Positions 57,101 to 64,000 of a stretch of DNA of 64,000 nucleotides are shown one piece after another. Position 1 is the first letter of the stretch. Each line of letters begins with the position of its first letter. The notes beneath the pieces are model-generated. The model saw only the letters and a program-made list of their open reading frames with translations. It was not told the DNA's origin and ran no database searches. This DNA is from Trema orientale (Eukaryota; Streptophyta; Magnoliopsida; Rosales; Cannabaceae). The stretch is from positions 45,239 through 109,238 of the forward strand of contig JXTC01000700.1 in assembly GCA_002914845.1 (NCBI GenBank), read 5' to 3'. The translations under genes were made by a program, and so were the position numbers.

Positions 57101-58671
57101 TTATGTAATCCTTAAATAACCAACATGTACGTAATTTTTGGGAATAAAAATTCTTTTTATATAATATATAAATTAATTCATAATACTTTTTGTAAATTCT
57201 TTTATTTTTATATTATATTTGATCTCATTCAAAATTAAATTATATTTATTTCTCTATTCCTTAATAAATACCATATATCTATTTTATATTTTTTTTATTC
57301 TCTTTGTCTTTTTCACTTCTCTAGATTTTTCTCTTCCCTAATTTCTATCAAAACTTGTTTGATTCTAAGAATTTATTATTAACAACTAGTAATTGTTACA
57401 TCATATTATATTACATTACGTTTAAAATTGAAAAAAGTAAATTTTGTGTTGAATACATGTGAACTTTAAGTGTATTTATAAATATATTTTTATATTACTA
57501 GATTTGTTTAAATATTTTATATTTATATTTTCTTAAGTTTTTGATAAATATTTGGTTATGAATTTATGAAATTCAAATACTTGTATATTATGTGGGTATT
57601 TGTAAATCTTATATAATTTATTGTCTTCCGTTAATGTGTTATATAATAAGTTTTTTACTTTTTATAGTGTAAAAATTTTAATTTATTTATGCTCCACCAT
57701 AGAAATAATTTCTAACTCAGTCACTGCATTTAATTGTAACATTTAGATTAAAATCTAAAAATCAAAATTAATTTTTCTATCAATAAAGAATAAAAAAAAA
57801 TCTGCTCTTTCGGTATATATTATATTATATTTACCACATTTTCAAGTGAAATTCAGAATTTGCAGTAATAATTAGAAATTAAAGACATTAATTTGGCCCC
57901 ACAAATATTTTATGGTCAAAACTAAAAAGAAGAATCCTAGGCATTGTTAAGGAAAATAACATTAATACTATATTGGATAATTAAGGAACTTAAAACCAAA
58001 GTTTTTGTGGGATGGTCCACCCTACTAAGCTGTTATTGCTGGCAGAGAGCTACAAGAAGGCCTTTTTATGCGTGAGAGACCTATTGATCGATACCATGAA
58101 TCTGTCCCTCTTACTGGATCCACATAAATTTCAATTTAAAAAAATAAACGAAAAAGGAAAAAAGTAATATACTAATATTTTAAGAGCTTTCCTCTTAATT
58201 TTTCTGCTTTTGTCCCATGTGGGTAGGTTTAGCTTTGGATTAAACCCATGATCTGAAAGATGAGACAAGATCCATTGTCGTTTTGAGCCAAATGGGCTCC
58301 AAACCAGCTGGAAATCCAAGAACTTTACCCATCTGTCTTTTACATCAAAGCTAAATAAACTTTGTATTTTGTACAGTTATTGATATTATGTTATCTCCGC
58401 AGTTCGATATTCTAGACAACATACATGACTAAGAAATGTGTCAAAGTTTGAGAATTTTGGTCGACAGGTAAGTTGACAAGGAAACCCTATCTCTTAATAA
58501 CTTATATATAAGTTAGCTTCAGTATACCTACCAAGCTAACCGCAATGGCCTTTTATAATTTGGTTCAAGCTTTAATTATTTTAGTCTTTGTTTTTCCTAA
58601 AAAAAAGGAGAGAATCAGATATATATATATATATTGATTATTCACTTAATAGACAATGACCATATTCCCAT
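54158..58671. other. AT-rich spacer, no gene supported
   Basis: Small tandem duplications occur at about 54857-54890 (17-bp unit GCTAGTACGAGTGAAGA) and 56645-56722 (about 40-bp unit with AATGAACTTATATCTAAG). A minus-strand ORF at 55955-56209 (84 codons) has no recognised relative. Confidence 0.5.
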
Positions 58672-58867
58672 AAGAGTAATGTTGGAAACGCTCATTTTTT
58701 ATACCAAATAATGTAATATAATTTTTAGCCACATCATTTTATCCAAAAAAAGAAAATTTTTAACTATATCTTATCTTAAATTAGGACCGCATTATTTAAG
58801 TTGTATGTTGAAAATTATGCCACATTATTGTATGCAAATAATGAGTCATGACCCTGTTATTACTCTT
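58672..58867. mobile_element. Foldback MITE, unclassified (196 bp)
   Basis: Left end AAGAGTAATGTTGG and right end (reverse complement) AAGAGTAATAACAGGGTCAT, followed by paired blocks CTCATTTTTTATACCAAA / CTCATTATTTGCATACAA. No confident target duplication. Confidence 0.5.
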
Positions 58868-61020
58868 CTTATAAAGAGAAAAGAAAGAAAGAAAAACATT
58901 AACTAGAGGACCAGAAACTTTAATTAATTTATATGTATATATGTTGCCCTAGTTTCTCTTCCACTTATCTATAATATGACCCAGATAATATACTTGCATC
59001 TTTTTTAATTTCTTTGCACGAGTAGTTAAAGTGCACTGCCTCACCATAACCAAATTAACCAAAGATACCATATTATAATTAATCAAAGTCTTAGGGATTA
59101 TAATGGTACTCAACCAGCATATATACCTAGTCACCTTATATAACGTAATTAAGTGTTGAGACATCTAGAGAGAACATGAAATCCTTGCTAGAGAAACAAC
59201 CGAAAACCAACAACCCTGTAACATATTTCATATTTGACGATCACGAATCTTCAAAGAAAAATGAATACCCATTACTGCAAAAAACTTCAACCTTACGGTT
59301 AGACTAATTAAACCCAAAAAACATGATGAGTCCAAACCTGTACTCGTGACCAAAAGAGCTACCTTAACCTTTCTCAAAGTGGCCATAAAGGTCTACAACA
59401 AAAGCTATATATAACTTTCCCCTTTATTATTCACAAAACTTTATAACCACGTAGGGCCCCCCATTACTTTCTCCCATTTTTAGCATTTACCCCATTAAGC
59501 AAACCCCAGCCGGGTTTGGGCCACCAAGTTTTCTATGCTAGGTCTCTCTCCCAAAAAAGATCGTTAGTCATAATATATAAAACATTTATATATATATGCA
59601 CACACACACATAACTATATATATATATATAGACTAAGATCTAAGCTGAAAAAGTGTCACTTATTTTGTGGAGTATGACGTGTGCCGCGTGGCAATTTTTT
59701 GCAGCATATATATTAGAGTTTGGTGCCTGTTGGCGCATGAAATAGCTGCCTAAGTGGAAAAAAAGCTCTTTGCAATAATGTTATTAGTACTAGTACATGG
59801 CACGTAGAAAAAGTTGAGTGGGTCTCTGTTTTTTTGTACATCTTTGCCTGTTGGAACTTGGATTTGCTATCCACGTCGTACCAAACTTTACTTCTTTTCT
59901 TTCTTTCTTAAACAACAGCAACAACAGCAAACACCAATATTAATAGATAAATTAGATTGAGAAGTGGGGCAAAATATATGCATGTTTAAGTAAATTAGAT
60001 TTTTCAATATTGTCTTATTATGTTGTTTTGTTTTAAATCTCATTAGTTTAGCACATATATATATATACACATATATATATACTCACTCCCTTATAAACCC
60101 CGAGTTTAGTATTATTGCTGCACTTTAAAAAAAAAGAGTTTTATTTAGGTCCTTCCATTAGAATGTAATCAATGAAAAATATTACTATAAAGGACTAAAC
60201 ACATATCCAATTTAAAAGTTTGTCCACCAAAATGAAAAGTTTTTAATATTTTGAATCAAAATGAGACTTTCTTAATAATTTAGGAACTGACAAATTGTAA
60301 TTAACCCTTTACTTTTTTTAAATGTATTTATATAAAAATAACGTGAGATATTATATATGAATATATAAAGTTGAATGTAGTATATATATATATTTGATAA
60401 TTAAGTACGTACTTATGAGTCAACCAGAAGACTATTTAAATAATGATACTTTATTTGAAGTAGTTAATTCGCTAAAGATCATCCAAATACCTTTTTTCTT
60501 CTTCTCTCGCTTTAAGGGGGAATTATTGCTCAAAAGGATTTAAGGGTTGGATCTGGAATGGGATTACCACTAAGTAGGCAAGTGGGGATTAAGAGTTTCT
60601 AATTAAATTATCTTTGTCGTTCCCCTAGTAGTGGTGATTAGATATTATGCATGATATATTTATTTAAATTAAAGTCTCTATCAGAATCTTCATCAACTTC
60701 TAAAACAGTTTAAGTTACAAGATTCTTTTCTGTCATGGAGGGACCAATCTCGCAAGTGGGGAAGGTAATTATCATTATTATTTTTTAAACTAAACCAATA
60801 TATACTTTTATACTGGGTAATTAACATGTTCACATAAATATAGTTATTGTTGTATCATGTATGCAATGGTATTCGGTAATATTCTATTTAATTTGTTAAT
60901 TAGTACAAATCAGTATACATTAAGTTCATTGATAGATCCTATTTAGAAGACACTTAGCTTGTCGTTTGACAGTTGCCATTAATTAAAGATAATTAGTATC
61001 ATTAGTATGAACATTATATA
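58868..61020. other. AT-rich spacer, no gene seen
   Basis: Several AT/CA microsatellites (about 59587-59632 and 60055-60082). No ORF of interest. Confidence 0.5.
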
Positions 61021-61552
61021 TGTTGGATGTATGGAGTCCACTTACTATCATGATGCAGATCGTTTTAATGAAATTTCTCTTCAGATGTATACGCGAATTG
61101 GCTTTTGCGGTAAGGCCAAAGTGGGGTTGGAAGCGGCTGGTTATAAACCCTCCTCCTGACCATCTTCCCCGGAGGGGAAATTTTGATCGTAAGGAATAAG
61201 TTTAGGAGATTTCATACTTGTATTAATAATCAGTAATTGTTGTAGTTTTTTTCTTTCTTTCTTTTGTGCATAAAAAGGATATTTAGAGGCCGATTTAGAG
61301 AGAGATAAAAGAGAGAATTTGCAGCCTAAGAGGCGTGAGGTGTAAATTTTTTAATTTTCTATTATTATTATTTTTTTAATCACAATGGAAACCTGTAGAT
61401 ACTGAAAATAGATATACATACGTAGCTCTCACAAATTAGCGGTGAATTACTATAAATCTTGTATATGCTTATTTTGTTTTCTATTATATATATTACTCTT
61501 GTTAGTATAAAATTAGGATGTTTGATACGAATTAGGACGTTTCATCCCAACA
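61021..61552 (+). mobile_element. Probable solo LTR (532 bp), same family as 1745-2185
   Basis: Starts TGTTGGATGT and ends TTCATCCCAACA, giving a TGTTGG...CCAACA inverted terminus. The R-U5-like region (TACGTAGCTCTCACAAATTA and TAAATCTTGTATATGCTTA) and an upstream GGAAGCGGCTGGTTATAAAC segment match the copy near the left edge. Immediate flanks do not form a clear 5-bp duplication, so the borders are provisional. Fossil. Confidence 0.5.
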
Positions 61553-62829
61553 CACTAAACTCTAGTAAATCTAGGTTGCTTTGTTGGTTTTTATTTTTGT
61601 AAATTTAAAATTATATATATATATATGAGCATGGGAACGAACCTAGGGCATCATTTTGTAGCATATGAAATATGAATGGAGGGGTTTCATTATTATTATA
61701 AATATTTATATTGCGTCTACTGTACTCCAAACGTCAAAGTTGATTGATTCCCAAGAAGACTTGATGATAGCCACCTAAAATTAGACTATGATGTTAGAAT
61801 TCTCTGATCACAGAATTAAATCTATTCTACTCCCACCACCAACTATATTATATATTATAATTGTTAGGGAAAAAAAAAAGATCCCTCAAAATCAAATTAT
61901 ACTGAATAGAAAAAGAAGGATTGTAATTTGATATTAGTTTATTATAACCTGTTATTTGTGATGAAAGAGTGTCCCTGATCACCCAAAATTAGCAGTTCAA
62001 GATACCATGTACTAAAGAGTATATATATGTTCATATAATCATGTTTAACATTACGTGCACGAGATTTGCATTTGGTTCATCATTTGATACAAAAGTTAAT
62101 AGTGTACTGCATCATGCATTACGCCTGGGGCTATGTAATTCTATAAATTTGTAATTCTATAATTTTGGAGATCAACTCAAAATCATACAAAATCAATATT
62201 AGAATCAAATAATATAATGTAAATACTACAGAATATAATAATAATTTGATACTTTAGGAGTGCGTCCACAATGAAATTGTCCCGATGTAATGTGTAGGAA
62301 TCTAAATTAGTGAAAAAGATACTACTTAAGGAAACTAAGGAATAAGCCTATAGTAAGACTTGTACTTTATTCGCTTTAAGTTGTACTTGTATGATCTATA
62401 CGGAATAAGGGAATAATTTCTCCAATATTTATTATTAATTTTCTTGTACTAGGCGGCCAGCAGGAAGCCCTTATGAAAGGACAAGTGGCAAAACATAGAT
62501 AGTCCAAAGGCCTTTGTGACTTGAGTTTTAATATATAATTCTAAAAGAAAATCATGTCATATGACTATTTGCTTGTGTTAAACGCAGCCTGGTGTTCCAT
62601 AGATTACTTGATACAATAAAATGGGAACAGTAATCAGAAAACAATTATACATTTTACAACTAATAATAAGGAGTGAGAACAATCAATAAATCTCTATAAA
62701 CACATGCATGTATATTTGAAGGAATACATAGATATACTTGTATTATAATTTAGGACAAAGCCAAATCTGGGTTATGCTAATTAAATGCAGTTCAGCTCTT
62801 ATGTCTTCTATTATGATATCAGAAGTCTN

Positions 62830-63320
62830 ACAAATGTGTACCATAAATATTTTATATATGAAATATATACCACACCACGGTATATATTTCATAAATAAAA
62901 ATGATATCTAAAAATTATTATACATTTGAAAATATGTGCCAGAGGTATATAAATTTATATTATAAATATGTACACTGTAAATGTATACCATACATATTTT
63001 ACACATGAAAAACATACTTAAAAATAGGTATTGGTAAAATAGATTTTAAAAAGTGGGTATTTATGAAATATAAGGCATAATTTGGTGTATATTTCACCCC
63101 AATTTCGAGAAAGATACACATATACTCATTTTTTAAGCATATGCATATGAATATCCATTTTTTATCTGGAAAAAATTCAACCCAATTTCCACTGAAATGT
63201 GTACTACGAGTATAAATAAGTATATATTTATATATAACAAAGTATACCTGAAGATGGGTATATTTTTATATTATAAATGTATACCACACATATTTTATAC
63301 ATGAAATTTATAGTTAACAG
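62830..63320. repeat. Diverged family C-like MITE sequence
   Basis: Repeats the same palindromic vocabulary as 3553-3966: AAATGTGTACCATA, ACCACGGTATATATTTCATA, ATTTTACACATGAAA, GTGGGTATTTATGAAATA and a GTGTATATTTCACCCC end (about 63088-63103). A second, shorter run with TGTATACCACACATATTT lies at about 63180-63310. Too diverged to read target duplications. The single N at 62829 is adjacent. Confidence 0.55.
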
Positions 63321-63546
63321 CAGTTATATATATATATATATATATGAATCCAACTAATATTTTCAACCCAATTTTGGGGTTATTGTTTTCACAATTTCAA
63401 GGAATTATTTTTTATTTGATTAATATTTTTTTAAAAAAAGGAATATCTTTTCTATTTTATTTTTCACATTCATAATTCTTTAGTTAGGACAAATATGTTA
63501 CCACATTCGGTCTACATCCCATACCTCACTTTAGTAATTGTTTAAG

Positions 63547-64000
63547 TGTTGGAAATCTCGGACTGAGATTAAGGAAAGATTATAGGGGATTAAGAGTTGT
63601 TGTATTTAGGGATTAGCTGTCCATTTTGTTAGCTTAAACAGCCGTGTAATTAGGCAGAATTATAGGAGGTTTTATTCTTTGATTTGTTTCCTTTTTAACT
63701 GATTGTAAAGGCTGTAGTTAGCCTATATATATTCTGTAATTTTTCAGTGATGATATACGAATTATTATTGAGCTCTTATCATCTTTATGGTATCAGAGCT
63801 TCATTAGGCTCATTCAAAATCAGTTTTTCCCTGTTTTTCAGACCCAAAACAGGGTATATTTCTCTCAGCCTTCATTGCTGATTGTTGCTCTGTTTTCCTC
63901 TGTTTTTCAGACCCGAAACAGAGTATTTTCTTTCAGCCTTAAAAAAAAAAAAAAAAAGGGAGAGTTTTTTGTGTGTGAGTAAGTGACCAGGTTTAGCCAT
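63547..64000 (+). mobile_element. LTR retrotransposon, 5' part (LTR, PBS, start of internal region), runs off right edge
   Basis: LTR from TGTTGGAAATCTCGG (63547) to CTCTTATCA (63781), about 235 bp, with a TATA-like CCTATATATATTC near 63723. The primer-binding site TGGTATCAGAGC at 63788-63799 is complementary to the 3' end of initiator tRNA-Met, typical of plant LTR elements, mostly Copia. The following leader has repeated CTGTTTTTCAGACCC(A/G)AAACAG. Coding parts lie outside the window, so wholeness and age cannot be judged. Fossil. Confidence 0.8.

Noticed and set aside
1-64000. CRISPR array, operon, phage or bacterial feature
   Set aside because: No regularly spaced short repeats with unique spacers; spliced genes and plant homologs throughout.

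Overview
This is a plant nuclear window, almost certainly from a eudicot. The base composition is AT-rich, genes are split by many GT-AG introns, and the encoded proteins are close to Arabidopsis ones. It holds six recognisable protein genes plus the first exon of a seventh that runs off the left edge, one unrecognised ORF, and many small transposon remnants. One 42-base N gap lies in an intron and a single N lies near 62829.

Layout. 1-600: first coding exon of a DExH-box RNA helicase (DExH1-like, minus strand). 600-9141: gene-free, packed with small elements: an LTR remnant, foldback and Tourist-like MITEs, a decayed repeat field split by a 1.75-kb solo LTR with a perfect 5-bp target duplication, and two 172-bp Mutator-type MITEs in opposite orientation. 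9142-21640: complete 28-exon gene for TRAPP subunit 8 (1288 aa predicted), with a hAT-like element in intron 19 and a GC-AG last intron. 24157-25705: two-exon plasma-membrane syntaxin (SYP12 class). 29161-30537: intronless F-box gene. 34160-36838: 12-exon TatD-type nuclease gene with a 22-nt first coding exon, a GC-AG first intron and a 21-nt second exon. 37495-39143 (minus): chloroplast ribonucleoprotein CP33. 39144-44726: gene-poor, with a foldback MITE, a degenerate ~100-bp tandem array, a Mutator-type MITE, an unrecognised ORF and a 5'-truncated LINE with a 19-bp target duplication. 45297-49004 (minus): NF-YA transcription factor with a miR169 site in its 3' UTR. 49800-63546: about 14 kb without a supported gene, carrying more MITEs and probable solo LTRs. 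63547-64000: the 5' LTR and initiator-Met primer-binding site of an LTR retrotransposon that runs off the right edge.

Function. The genes are independent housekeeping or regulatory genes: RNA helicase, Golgi tethering, secretion SNARE, ubiquitin-ligase adaptor, nuclease, plastid RNA binding and CCAAT-box transcription. The neighbours syntaxin, TatD and CP33 match, from memory, the consecutive Arabidopsis genes At3g52400, At3g52390 and At3g52380, so this is probably a conserved microsyntenic block with an F-box gene inserted.

I found no clear new biological system. The most distinctive signal is a set of at least four unrelated Mutator-type MITE families, most copies still flanked by readable 9-bp target duplications. 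One family is built from repeated short palindromic modules. Exon borders were worked out by eye from splice sites, frame and remembered homologs. Nothing was run against a database.
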